Positions 52,641 to 63,832 of a DNA stretch of 64,000 nt are shown here, piece after piece; the stretch's first letter is position 1, and each line of letters begins with the position of its first letter. Source of the DNA: Capitulum mitella. Lineage: Eukaryota; Arthropoda; Thecostraca; Pollicipedomorpha; Pollicipedidae. The notes under the pieces are model-generated. The model was given only the letters and a program-made list of their open reading frames with translations. It was not told where the DNA came from and did no database searches. The DNA is taken from positions 19,384,903 to 19,448,902 of the forward strand of contig CP099845.1 of the NCBI GenBank assembly GCA_030062745.1. Direction: 5' to 3'. The position numbers and the translations under genes were made by a program.

Positions 52641-52954
52641 AACTACGACTGACGTGCCGAAGCTTAAACCTACCATTCTCGTTACACGGTATACCAGGAA
52701 ACAACGAGCCGGTTATAAAAGCCCTGATGTGTTTTCTCAAACAAATCCACTTGTTCTCTCACCCCTGATGAGACATTTTCCCACATGCTTCTGTCCTCCA
52801 CTTTTTAGTTTCACCATGCACTATTTAGCACTCAAGATTCCTGTTCAATAACTTCTACCACCAGGCCTTTCAGACAAGATTCGACGCGGACGCTTGATCC
52901 CGAGCGGCTGTGCGCCCTAACTCCACAAGAACAAGAAGAACAAGAGACCGCTGC

Positions 52955-54939
52955 GCATATTCCTCAATATTCAGCTTCCTTCTGCCGTTCTCTATATTCT
53001 GATGAAGATGGTTTTCAGGATAACGAATAGTAACAACAATTTGCCCATTGAAATGCTATTAGTATCTTAATGCACCTTTTTTAAGCCAGGTATGCGTTTC
53101 AGGGGGATTAAACCCCTTAATATATGTCCTGTGTAGCTTTTTTCTCGATATAGGCAACTGGGTGTCCTGAAAAATATCAACTCCTCATTTTTTATGCCTT
53201 TTCAGTGACATACAATGGTGAAAGTGTGCCGCATTTAATGCTGTTTGGTTCTGTCTCATTTGTCATGTCTTATTTGCATATTTTCGCGTCAACCACGGTC
53301 AATTCCGTCATGCTTTGGCGCTAACCCACGCAACTACTGGAATAATCGAAAACCGCCTGCCTGCGGAAGACCATTTGCTATGGTTTTCGCAAAAAATGCC
53401 TACGGGGGCCTAGGGGGGGGGGGTAATCGTGCGGCCCGGGCCCCCCTCGGCTGCGCCTGTGTATCCTCTTGAAATTCATTCCAGTCACCAAGCCAGATGT
53501 CATGGCTTTTTGCCGCGTAATGCATTGATTTAACTTTTTGTATCACCGTTTCAGTCACACCCGCTATTTTTTTTCAGATGTAGGCCTCGGTTCCCTCGGC
53601 TTCCCTAAGGGGAACGTATTGCAATAATATGAAAGCCGACGGCTGCGCGCTTCGTTGGCGTCCATCAGATCCACCGCCGAGGATCGGGCGGACGTTCCGA
53701 AATGGACTAGTGCCGTTGACCCCGCTCGTGCGCTGCCTGAATACAGTTGACTGAAAACTACCGTCGTGTCCGGACGCACAACGAGAAGAGCTCTACAACA
53801 GCACACTTGCAAGGCGACCAGGCACGGCTACGCACGAACATTTCGGGTAGTTTTTGGGGCCAATGATCTCTAGACTTCCTGTTGGTGGCTGACCACAGCA
53901 AAGTTCCGGCAGAAGCGGTAAATGGGAGGCCAGCAGGCCACCTTCGAATGTATGACCACAGGAAGGTCCCAACAGAAGTCGTAAAGAAGAGCTCCGGATT
54001 TTCCACAAAAGGAACGAGAGGGTGGATGACACGCGCACTGCTACTCCACGTATCCTCGACCTGCACGCGTGAGATTAAACGCCTGCTGTGAGCGTAGGAG
54101 GGAATGCACGGCTTTGTCTTTTTCGCAGTTGGGAACGGTTGTATGCGAAAAAAACACCATAATCGATTTTTTTTTCGATTTCAGCAAACCTCTGGAGTCT
54201 TCCCATGTCGGAATATTTTTGTGTTCCTCAGCGCTTTGTCTCGTCCTCGACCGTCTGCTTAAGAACTGCGGGGTCTCCAGCACCAGTCGCGTGTCAAAGT
54301 GAGGCGTGACACAACAAGAGTGTATTTGTAGGGTATCGTGACCGTTCTGTTTAGATGATATAAAAGGTAGCGTGCCGGCTACAATGGCACTTAAGGCACA
54401 AGCACAGATGCCAGATCAAACCGAAAAGGAACGCCGCTCCACTAATTACGTCTGACAGGATTATGCACGGAGATTAATAAAGTCCCCGGAAATGAACGTC
54501 GCTCCAGATAACTACGTCATACAGAGTTATGGACAAGGATTAACATAAGTTCCTACAAAAACCGAGTTTTTTTTTTCTATTCTGGCCAAGCCAGAATGAA
54601 ATTCGGCAGTGTTCTTACGCGTTCCCCCGAGAGATCCGCTCCTTTCGCAAAGGCCCCCGAGTCTCACCGAATGAACGCCTCCCTTCATAAGGACGGGAGA
54701 TTTTCCATTGCTCTCGCGATTCCGTGTTTACGCATTCCCCGCCCCAGGCACCTACTGCGAATGGTGGAAATGTACCGCTACGGATGACGGTCGGCTGGTC
54801 GACGCCGGGCGCGGCGACTGAGTCTGCACAGCTTGGAATACAGAAGTCGAAATTTACATGTTGCATTCAGTGCAAAAGGTCCAGCGACTAGCTGATCGGC
54901 GCGTCGCTACTCGAGTTGCCCAGCAAGCAACGGTTCGTG
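52955..54939. other. Intergenic region, no gene recognised
   Basis: A poly-G run and an inward CAGGCGCAGCC-like end at about 53,420-53,457 may be one end of another hAT-like element whose partner I could not find. A short imperfect duplication (GACCACAGNAAGGTTCC-like, about 65 bp apart) lies at 53,890-53,990. Nothing else is recognised. Confidence 0.4.
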
Positions 54940-54947
54940 TTCACGGG

Positions 54948-55211
54948 CAGGTACGTAGCCAGGATTTTCCTCGGGGGGGGGGAAATGCCGAATTCTGTCA
55001 TATGCAACGGGCCTATGACATAATTTACAGCAAAAAGCAACAGTCTTATGAAATTTAATTCATATTTGACGCACACGACAACATATAATGTTTTCTTTTC
55101 TAACATATATGTGATCACTTTTCCCTATTCGTGCGAAATCACCATATATCTAGTGGGGACCGCTTGGCTCGGGGGGTCATGGCCCCCACGGCCCACCTGG
55201 CTGCGTCCCTG
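54948..55211 (-). mobile_element. hAT-like non-autonomous element, copy 3
   Basis: The left terminus CAGGTACGTAGCCAGG and inward right terminus CAGGGACGCAGCCAGG match at 14 of 16 positions. The 8-bp target duplication TTCACGGG is perfect on both sides (54,940-54,947 and 55,212-55,219). The interior is homologous to the copies at 24,282 and 28,371 but inverted: the GAGCCAAGCGG and ACTAGATATA blocks are at its right end on the opposite strand. It is 264 bp with no coding capacity. It is the best-defined member and identifies the family as hAT. Confidence 0.92.
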
Positions 55212-55219
55212 TTCACGGG

Positions 55220-56530
55220 TCGTGATGATGTAGCCGGGGCGTTCTGGTTGCATTTGCCCTGGTTCGATTTCACAGCCAGCGCGGTTGTACCTGGTCGGCC
55301 CGACTGCAGGCCTGGTTTTGCAGCTGCTGTTGTGTCCTAGCTGCTGTGCTGCTGGCGGCTGTGCTGCCGCGCTGCTGAGCTTCCTGACAGTGAATCGTCT
55401 TGTCTTTGCTCTTCTTGCCAGATGCTCGATGCACTTCCTTGCCATGCGGTCCGTGGCTGACCTCAGATTCTTGTCCGTCGGCGGCTCCGTGGGGCCGTGG
55501 CGCCGCACTCTGTTCACGGTGTGGCGCACCGGGCACGATCGTGCAGGACTGGCCGGACCATGCGTTACCTGCGGTCTGGCGGGTTGTGGTCTCAGGTTCC
55601 CCGAGAGGGGATGCAGATCCGAGCGCGCGTCTCCGAGCGTCATCTTGCAGTGCAGCATATCATCAGCCTTCCTAGGCTCGTTGAAACACCCCGCCCTGAC
55701 GTCAGCAGCCTGGATGGACGAGGGTTCCGCGCAACCCCATTTTGCGGCGACGGAGGATCAGAGGTCATCGGCCCACGGAAACAGTATCGGCCTGCCCCGG
55801 ATCAGCGGTCCTCGGCCCACTGGGAGGGCACCGGCTTGCCTGCTCTCGGCTGGGAAAATCCCATAAAATCGACGATCGTTGGGCCCTCTGTCGACTGGCG
55901 GACCGCCGGCGTCGAGAGGAGACTTTGTTTCACACCGATACATGCCGGGGTGTGGAAATACGCTTGAGTAGTGTGTGGCCCGGACGTGATTTTTTGGTAG
56001 ACAGGCTTCTTCTCTCCATGATACTGGTTAATAACATAAATCCCCGAATAAAACGTGTAGTTGAATGTACTCCGAAGAGGGACACCAGCAAGCAAATGGA
56101 CTTTGGTATGCCCGCACTTTTCTTTTCGTTTGGCGTCATTTGGTTAGTTTGTTTCTCTTGAAGTTTTGGCCACCTGGTGGTTTTAAACCATAATAACCAA
56201 CGTTTTAAAGCACTTTCCGAGAACCGGTGTGCGCCATCCATTTTTAGGCGGTCAGAATTATGCTAGGTGAGAATTTGGTCAGTAACACATTGGCAGCTTT
56301 GTTCAGAGCACGGAAGACCTCATAGTTATTGCTTCACATACTGATACCTTCAGTAATTTACAACAAGCACCGGTGCGTTGCAGGGCTGGGCAGCCGGTGC
56401 TTCTGACGTCAGCCCGCCGCCGGCGGGGACCGGCCCGGCCGGCCAGGCGGCGAGCAGGCGCCAGTCGAGCCGCGCCGCGCCCGGCGACGGGCGGCCGCGG
56501 ACGGAGGGCGACACGCCGGCGAGAGCCGCC
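55220..56530. other. PTS upstream region
   Basis: A GC-rich stretch at about 55,230-55,860 keeps long frames open on both strands (193 codons plus, 177 minus). None of these has a recognisable domain, and the overlap of several open frames suggests composition rather than coding. The last 150 bp before the PTS start are CpG-rich and probably contain its promoter and 5'UTR. Confidence 0.45.
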
Positions 56531-57228
56531 ATGAGCGCCGCGGCCGCCGGCCGCGTGCCGGTGGCGTACCTGACCCGGATCCAGTCGTTCAGCGCCTGCC
56601 ACAGGCTACACAGGTGAGACGCACGGCGGGGAGTGGTGATGCTGGTCTGCGCGTGAGGGGAGTTTGACCGGGACAGAGGCGTACAAAGGCGCGTGACTAC
56701 GCGTCTTCCGTCGTCAGGTGGGACACATTCAGCGCATTTAACAGCAAATGGGGATGCTTCCGCAAAAATCAGGTTATGCAGTCAAGTTGCGCTTGAAATG
56801 ATAGACCGCATTTGTTTGCGGCAGCGCTCGCAGTTTATGGGTGTGAATGTTTATGGCGTTTTACTATTTACGACGCTCAATCCGTCCTTACACATTAACG
56901 GCAGCATCCACCTGCATGCCGAGGTGGGTGCTGCCGATTGCTCCAGTAGCATGGCTTGAAAACGTTCGGCGAGGTTCCGCTTATGGTGTTGTTTCATACC
57001 GGCAGAAATGGCGTTCAGCGTTGCATCTTTTGCTTCGTGGCATATATATAGCTGCTCACGGGAGTCCCCACATTACGTCATACATGACGGAATGTGGAAT
57101 GCCTTCTGTCGCAGCATGTGCTCTCTGTTCAGCGCAAAAAATCGCCGGTGCGACAGCGTAGATGGAGGCTCGAACGTCTGCAGGAAAAGTAGGGTGACAG
57201 ACATCCATGGCACTATTCCCAATGCCCG

Positions 57229-57289
<61 letters not shown>

Positions 57290-59713
57290 CGCTCGCTCGC
57301 TCGCTCGCTCGCTCGCTCGCTTTCCCTTTTCCGCACCCTTTCTCTCCAGCAGAAACATCGCAGAGCAAAAGATAAGGTGACTTGGCATCGACAGTCTTGG
57401 CGTTAAAAACAAAACCTCCAGAGTCTAACCTGCCGTGTTGAAATCGTGACCGTGCATGAACGTATATTCCCTTTTCCGTTGAACAGCCCCGCGTTATCGG
57501 ATGAGGCCAACAGAGAAACATACGGCAAGTGTAATCACGCCAACGGTCATGGCCACAATTACAAAGGTGAGTAAACGACAACGAAAATTGTCACCATTTT
57601 TTGTGGGCCATACTGCGTTAGTTGGCTAAAAATCGAAAATATGCTCCCTGAGAACGCATGAGGACTAATGTTACGAAACGTAACAATTTGAATGTTAAAT
57701 GATAACGCCAGTTTCATTTTTTTCCTGTGCGATCAACAAATTGAAAGAATGGCGCTAAGATATTTCCTCTTACTTTGCCTCGTGTCGAGCTCAAGTTTAC
57801 CAAATATGCGCTGTCTGGAGAGTGAGGTCCATTCAGATCGGGCGCCTGCTAACTTCAAAGGAGTCCAGGGTGGGTGGGTGCCGCGAGCCCTGTTCCCGTC
57901 GTCGATACGTTCGGACGGTCAACGGCGACACGTGCGAACACACATCAGAAGCGCAGCCACACGTCTTCGCATCAAGCGGCGCTTTGCTTGCGTAAACTGC
58001 GTTTCTTCTGTGGGCCCGGAACTAGTGTCGTGGACCGAATCCTGAATTAGTCCGAGTCGGGGATGCCAGAGGTTATGGCGAAACGAGGTAGACTTCAGCA
58101 CTAATAGCATGTATATATGAATTCTAAGCATTCCCTTTCAGGGTCGTCAGTTTCGGTTCATGATTGGGTGGGCCGAGCCGTCGCCACAACCGAACTTCCC
58201 CCTAAATGTGGGTATCTGCACGGCTTTAGCTCACTTTATTTTGATCAGAGGAAATTTTCGTTTTTTGTTACTAGTTTTCAAATAAAAAATTGTGTATAGC
58301 CCAGGTGTATAGGTATATATAAGAACATAGAAAGATAGATCCATCATTTTACGCCTTTTTCTATACTTTCTGCGTATCTTTTACCTATTGCGGCCAATTC
58401 TTTCGTCATTTTGCCCGATTCCCTTTGAAACTGGCAGAAAATATTGGAGGGGTCCAAACCAACATTGGAGGGGTCCAAATCAACATTGGCTGGGCCAGGG
58501 CTCCCTCGAAAGAAAACAAATCGACACCCCTGTTCCCTTGTATTTCTGCCAGCAAGACCACCTTAAAGGCAAATGAATGCCAGAAAACGCAATTTTTAAC
58601 ACTGTATCACGCCCCGTTTGGCCACTGGTTCGCCAGTGACTGCCAGTTTAATCGATGGTGGACACACGTTTCGCCTGAAATGCCTGCCGTCCGGATGTGG
58701 CCCTAATTTTGGCACTGATCGACTCGTGCTGTCGCCAGTCGAGGTCACGGTCCGCGGAGCCGTCCATCCCCACACAGGCATGGTGGCCAATATCTCCGAC
58801 ATGAAGCTGTGGATCGAAGAGGCCATCATGGACGTCCTGGACCACAAGAATATTGATGCGGACGTGCCCCATTTCAAGTGCGTAGTCTTTTTCTCCGCTC
58901 CACGACGTAGTGTTTTCAGAATTTTTCGCCTTTGCCTTCCAAAAGAGGTCAGCAGTTATGTTTGATGCTATTTCTGTTTTCTCCCGCATTATGGCCATCT
59001 CCGTGAAGAAAATTTTCGAGTTTTGTCGTCTGCTGCGTCCCATCTCGGCATGAACGCGTCTTTCAGATGCGGAAAAGCCAGCTCAGCACGAGACCCAGCA
59101 TGACACCTGCACTTGCAATGAGACTAGGTTAACATGGTCTTACGCAGGACCTGTTCGGGTTATGCGATCACCTCGATGACCATATGAGCAGCATATTTTT
59201 ACGACCGTCAGAGCAAATACAACACATGAACATTCATGGACGACACCCATAAGAACGGTTCAGAGATAAGAGAGCGGAGGCAGGAGGCAGTATACGATTG
59301 CAGACTTTGACGGGTGTCCATTACATTAGTATGGCGCACAATACCGATTAGGTCACAGCGTGGCAAAGTATTGCTAAAGTGCTTTCCTGACTCGAGACGA
59401 GTGAAAGTGACTTCCTGACAAAGCGTTTAGCACGAAAGTCCTTGAGTGGCTTTGTGGCGCGAACGTTAATTCCGTGAAGCAGAGAATGAACCTTTCACCT
59501 CACGAATGCAGCTTATCGCCACTTTCGCTGTTTGAGCGCCATTAACCGTGACCCTGGTCTGACCTCAGGGAGACCGTCTCCACGGCGGAAAACATAGCCG
59601 TCTTCATCTGGGAGAGCCTGCTGAAGCACATGCCGGACGGCGTCAGCATGCACGAGGTGAAGCTGTACGAGACGGACAAGAACGTGGCCACGTTTCGCGG
59701 AGAGTACTTGTGA
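56531..59713 (+). CDS. PTS: 6-pyruvoyl-tetrahydropterin synthase, four exons
   Basis: This zinc enzyme removes triphosphate from 7,8-dihydroneopterin triphosphate to give 6-pyruvoyl-tetrahydropterin, the second step of tetrahydrobiopterin synthesis. The exons are 56,531-56,613, 57,487-57,566, 58,739-58,877 and 59,569-59,713 (TGA). All introns are GT/AG, and the joined frame is 148 codons against 145 in human. Zinc ligands are His24 (SACHRLHS), His49 and His51 (NGHGHNY). The catalytic residues are Cys43 (YGKCN), Asp89 and His90 (LDHKN), and Glu135 (YETDK) is the pterin anchor. All are in family positions. The start sits in a CpG-rich leader at the usual distance before FSACHRL. Introns hold a (TC)n microsatellite and a dispersed repeat copy. 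An AATAAA lies 217 bp after the stop. The gene looks intact and is convergent with EAPP. Confidence 0.97.
57232..57320. repeat. (TC)n followed by (GCTC)n microsatellite in PTS intron 1
   Basis: About 55 bases of CT repeats change abruptly into eight or nine GCTC units. Confidence 0.97.
58195..58535 (+). repeat. Dispersed repeat family, copy 2, in PTS intron 2
   Basis: It matches the copy at 4,495-4,910 in order and orientation (CTGGCAGAAAA, CTCCCTCGAAAG, AAATCGACA). Here the segment TTGGAGGGGTCCAAA(C/T)CAACA is duplicated in tandem at 58,444-58,489. It lies wholly inside the intron. Confidence 0.55.
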
Positions 59714-59929
59714 GACGAATGTGGCGCACGGGGCTGGCCATGACGGCGTATGGGGCCACACGGTGAAAGTTCTGTGTGATGTGTGATAGCTGTAGAAGTA
59801 TGCGTATGCCAATATTTATCGAGAAAACCTGTCGATATGTCGGCAGAGCAATGGAACATTTGTTTTGCAATCGCCGAGTTCAAACCTCCACGTGTACATG
59901 CCACGAAATTCAGGAACAAAGATGTGAAC

Positions 59930-59935
59930 AATAAA
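59930..59935 (+). terminator. Probable PTS polyadenylation signal
   Basis: A canonical AATAAA lies 217 bp downstream of the PTS stop codon. It is the first such hexamer seen after the gene and is a plausible cleavage signal. Confidence 0.6.
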
Positions 59936-61019
59936 TGCATTTAACAAAGTACATGTCCTGTGTTCGGGGCGTTGAACGAAATGAACACCTGATGGCCCGA
60001 AAACGCATATCCAGTGGTTTTAGGGCCATTGTGAGACACTCAGTTTTGAAAATGCAGCCACGGATGCGTTACAGACGTTGTGCTGAAAGTAACGTAGTTT
60101 GTGCTGAAAGTAACGCAGCATGCCTTCTAGCAATTCATGCTCCACAGCTATCATCCGGACCACAAGCCATGTTCCGGTACCGTGGATGTACCCCAACGTA
60201 AATCAACCGACTGAGGGAAATATGCATCCTAGAAACGGCATAAACCAATCAGCGTTCCACATGCGTCTGTTCAAAATGATGCTATGCTGTTGGAGTACAT
60301 GGCAGGCTACTGGCTCAGATTGCACACCAATTTTCCAACGCAAGAATAGCAAATTCTGCAGGAGGAAACTGCATGGTTAAGCTGGTACTGGGCCTTCTGA
60401 CGCAGGTACGGCTAAGGTTTCTGAATGTTATAGTCTAAATTTCTGCGATAGTATAATCCGTAAAACAAATAACGCACGGGAGGTAACTAACTGCTTCTAA
60501 TTAAAACCCATGGCGTCACAAGCCGCATCTTTTATCTCCTAGTGTTCATAATGTTCCAAAATGGACAAACTGACACAATCTTACGAGAAGCGAAAGCGCG
60601 TCCTCGGGTTGTGGCAAAGATAAAAAAGGCATCGTAAAGCGAAGTACAAGTACTGATGGGCAGGCACAACGGGCCACCGCACGAAAGCGGCCAAACGGAT
60701 GCGGAGAAACAAAACCGGTTTCGCTGGATCTCGAGCATCGCGCCGGTACCGTGGCGAGGACAGTCTTCGTGCTTCTTCCGCGAAGCAAGCAGGGGCGGCA
60801 CGCGGCAGGCAAACTCGCCGGCTTTCCCTCGAAGTTCACCACGGAAACCTGGCGTCACGCGTGGACAGCCCCCACCGCGCCGCGCACGCGGCACATCTGA
60901 CACAAACGCCGCTACAACAACGGGCACCGGCCAGCGGCGCCCAGAGACGGCGCACACACCAAACGCACCAGCGCCACTCACGCACACCGGCTGTCCAGGC
61001 GCAGCCCAGCCGGCGTCCA

Positions 61020-61834
61020 TCACGCGTGGCTCGCTATCACGTTGAAGAAGTGGTACACCTCGTCGCTGTCGTACACGGCCACCTCGGTCTTGCACGTGGC
61101 GCACCTGGCGGGGTTGTACAGTTCCTGGGCGTCCCCGCCTGCCGGCCGCTCCTCCTCCGGTGCGCCGCCGCGCCGCCCCCGCCGACGGGGCGGCTCCTTC
61201 AGGCGGTACCGCAGCGTCTGCGTCTCGTCCACCTCGCAGTTGAAGACGAACATGGCGCGGTACTGGTTGCTGTAGAGCTCGTGCCTGCGGCAGAACGGCG
61301 ACGGCCGGCAGTGACGTCATACACCGGTCAGTGACGTGATGACGTGTTATACCGTTATCAAGGTGAGGCAATGGAGCTGCAATTACATCAGCCGGCGCAG
61401 GTCCAAAACAATGTAGAAGAAAACGTCCTGGATGAATCTTACAGCACATCCCATTCCGTGGCGTCCTTACAACGGCACACAGTTCCCTGGAACGAGCACA
61501 ACATTCTCAATGCGATTCCATTCCGATATGACAAAACATGGCAAACGTAAACCAATCTACGAGGCCGTGGTCTGTTTTGCCAGGCGGTGGGCTATTCCGC
61601 GCAGGTCGAAATCCAGATTACATTTTGGCACACGTGATAACCAGTATAAAAGCGAAGTCTCATCCCCGGTCACTGAACACGAGGTACTGAACGGAAGACC
61701 AGGCCGTGGGCAGTGGCAGCGGCGGTAACCACCTCTGGCAGTCCAGGCAGAGCATGGTCATGCACGCCGGACAGTTGAGCACGGCGTCGCTGTGCGGCAG
61801 CTTCTGCGGCTTCGCGCTCAGGTTGCCGTCGCCG
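61020..61834 (-). CDS. EAPP: E2F-associated phosphoprotein, last two exons (partial)
   Basis: EAPP is a nuclear phosphoprotein described in human as an E2F1-3 interactor that affects cell-cycle progression. The two minus-strand exons are 61,834-61,733 and 61,284-61,020 (TGA). They are joined across a GT/AG intron (donor AG/GTGGTT, acceptor CCGCAG) within an Arg codon. The upstream exon encodes SDAVLNCPACMTMLCLDCQ, a CxxC...CxxC zinc-binding block. The final exon encodes HELYSNQYRAMFVFNC, an Arg/Pro-rich insert, then CATCKTEVAVYDSDEVYHFF and the terminal ASHA. These are the hallmarks of the conserved EAPP C-terminus. About 120 residues are present. The acidic N-terminal half must lie beyond the right edge, since I saw no further exon up to 64,000. 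The gene runs toward PTS, with about 1.1 kb between PTS polyadenylation and the EAPP stop. Confidence 0.93.
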
Positions 61835-62820
61835 CTGCAACACAGCGCGGCCGGTCAGAGGAACCGCGGACGGCGACACGTTCCGCGGACGCTCGGCGAA
61901 ACGCAGAGCTGTCGCTATATGGAATTAGCCCCCCCTCCCAGACATACAGCAGACATACAGCGTACTCGTTCATATCCGTGATGAAACACCGCATAGTGAT
62001 TAGTCTGAGAAAGATTATGTAATGTGTATGCTCACATCAGGAAACCAATCCAGCTTTCCGGTTCGTAATTATCCATCGAGAGATTCTCCAGGCGATGCCC
62101 GGCTAGAAATATAACACTCTGAACCACAAACCAGAACGTTCTTCAGTGTCAGCCACTGCCAACGTCTTAAAAATGCCAACAGAATTGGATGCAAACCAAC
62201 GCGTTAAACTGTTAGTCTGGGGTCAAAACCGAAATGTCACATATTTTTTTTTTCTGCCGTCTGTCATATCACTCTCTTTCTGCAACAGCCTGCTTATGAC
62301 TGCTTAACTGCTTCCTGGTCAAGCAGATGAAACAAAAGGATCGAACACCTTCCCGCAATCGGAGGACCCAAGTCCAACACGTTTTACGCTCGCGTGGCAG
62401 GCATGTTGTCACATCTGGCACCTTCAGAATAAACAGCTCCTGTACCAAAGGCCTGAATGGCACAATGGTACACCTCGGCACAAGCGTCCCGCACACACCA
62501 GGTTGAAGCTACTGACATGCAAAACAGCCACATATATCGAATGGCCCGTATCACGTGCTCCTGCCCACCAATTTCCATTGATGCTGAAAACTACACCCAG
62601 CGGTTGTAGTTTTGTGGCAATGAAGGAGGGGTGTTAATCGCTTAGGAACCTCACGCCTCACGTGCAAGTTGCACCCCTACTTCGGCCTGAATCCATCGAA
62701 ATTAATCGTCCAGCTGCCCGTCCGCCTTTCCAAGCCACCATCGCACCAAACTACGCTATTTCTCCACCGGCAACTGGTCCATACGAAACGTAGGGGCGTA
62801 AAAGAGGCGCACAGGCGCTG

Positions 62821-63143
62821 CACGTGACCCGTTGCACCTTGACGATCGTAAAGGAGTGTCGTTGGCAAGCCCTAGTGCTTGTCTATCTACTCACCGAAGT
62901 TCAGCCAGACAGGTCGCAGTTCCAAGCACTCGGAGGTCCCGAGTCCAAATCGAAACACGTGACTGTAGACCGCCACAAGGATTGCACGTGGGTGCCGTCC
63001 ATAACAAGCGAGTACCCACAAGTGGCGCCCATATTGGCAACAAATCTTGAATAAACAACACCCTCCGTTTGATGAGTTTTGCAGAGGTCCGGCTCGTGCC
63101 ACGTGGCATGTGCCACACTTCACGAATTGCTTCGAAACCTACA
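62821..63143 (+). repeat. Unclassified repeat, copy A
   Basis: It is homologous to 63,509-63,832 in the same orientation. Shared blocks are GCACTCGGAGGTCCC, AGTCCAAATCGAAACAC, TTTTGCAGAGGTCCGGCTC-like and CACGTGGCA, ending near GCTTCGAA. It contains a perfect TGCCACGTGGCA palindrome. There is no intact coding frame, and the class is unknown. Confidence 0.75.
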
Positions 63144-63341
63144 GTGAACTGGAGAATCAATGTCTCACACGACTGGTTTCGGGTCAAAATCGAACCTGTG
63201 CACCCGATTACTACCAGCGTTACCCTCACTCATAAGCAAGACGTACAGGTCATATCACCATTCACGCAACGCTACACTTCCTCAGGGAAAAGAAATGTGC
63301 ATACAAATAACAAAGGCCTACTACGCGCTATGAAAATATTC

Positions 63342-63415
63342 CGCGGCCGGAAGGGCTCGAACCCGCGATTTTCCGTCACACGAGTCATGCGATCTACCCA
63401 CTAAGCCACGACCGC
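63342..63415 (-). tRNA. tRNA-like cloverleaf (degenerate tRNA or SINE head)
   Basis: On the minus strand a 7-bp acceptor stem forms between GCGGTCG and CGGCCGC (one G-T wobble). The A box reads TGGCTTAGTGG and the T arm contains GGGTTCGAGCC with four of five stem pairs. A TTTT Pol III terminator follows within about ten bases. The anticodon arm does not fold in the standard register: a TCGCA/TGTGA stem forms only if the D arm loses bases, and U33 is then missing. I therefore do not assign an amino acid. A decayed tRNA or the head of a tRNA-derived SINE fits best. Confidence 0.4.
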
Positions 63416-63508
63416 CAGCGAGCAGAAGCTGTCTGCAACGGGATTACTCAATAAAATGCACTGCTGGCGTCCAGTTAAGGGCCCATAAATAGAGTCAAAG
63501 GTGGAGGT

Positions 63509-63832
63509 CACTCGTTGCATCCTGCCCATCATGTGGGGTACCGCTGCATAGCCCTAATGCTGATCTACCCACCAAATTTCAGCCGCCTGGATCGCTCTTT
63601 TCGGCACTCGGAGGTCCCCAGTCCAAATCGAAACACAACTAAGGATCGCAACGTAGACTGCACATGGGCGCTGACCATCAAGCAAGTACCAGCAAGTGGC
63701 ACTCATGTTGTCATCAAGTCTTGAGTTAATAGCGCTCACCGTCTGACGTGTACCCGCGATTAATTCAATTCTGCAGAGGTCCGGCTCCCGCCACGTGGCA
63801 CGTGCAACACGCCACGAATCGCTTCGAAGCAT
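63509..63832 (+). repeat. Unclassified repeat, copy B
   Basis: This is the second copy of the repeat at 62,821-63,143, diverged by substitutions and small indels. Copies A and B are about 0.7 kb apart in direct orientation, with the tRNA-like sequence between them. They could be two insertions or an old tandem duplication. Confidence 0.75.

Larger units (their letters stand above)
47009..52943 (+). mobile_element. Full-length decayed LINE with RNase H (I-superfamily-like)
   Basis: This 5.9-kb non-LTR retrotransposon is flanked by the perfect 11-bp duplication GAGACCGCTGC (46,998-47,008 and 52,944-52,954). Its order is a 220-bp 5'UTR, a gag-like ORF1 with zinc knuckles, an ORF2 with AP endonuclease, reverse transcriptase and RNase H, and a 3' end in a CAAGAA-type tail. 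The presence of RNase H and a CCHC-bearing ORF1 points to the I/Nimb/Loa side of the I superfamily rather than Jockey proper (family knowledge, clade not resolved). The 5'UTR start, AGTCGTGCGGCAGTGC, is directly adjacent to the duplication, so the copy is not 5'-truncated. Stops and frameshifts make it inactive. A 61-bp SINE tail is inserted at 51,562-51,622. Confidence 0.93.

Noticed and set aside
53400-53460. Another hAT-like element end
   Set aside because: An inward CAGGCGCAGCC-like terminus is visible, but no matching left end or 8-bp duplication was found.
55125-55866. Overlapping long frames on both strands (177 and 193 codons)
   Set aside because: Several frames are open together in GC-rich DNA, and one frame runs into the hAT-like element. 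No protein family is recognised.
60532-61449. 305-codon minus-strand frame over the EAPP region
   Set aside because: It is out of frame with the recognisable EAPP exons and crosses their intron. The GC-rich composition keeps it open.
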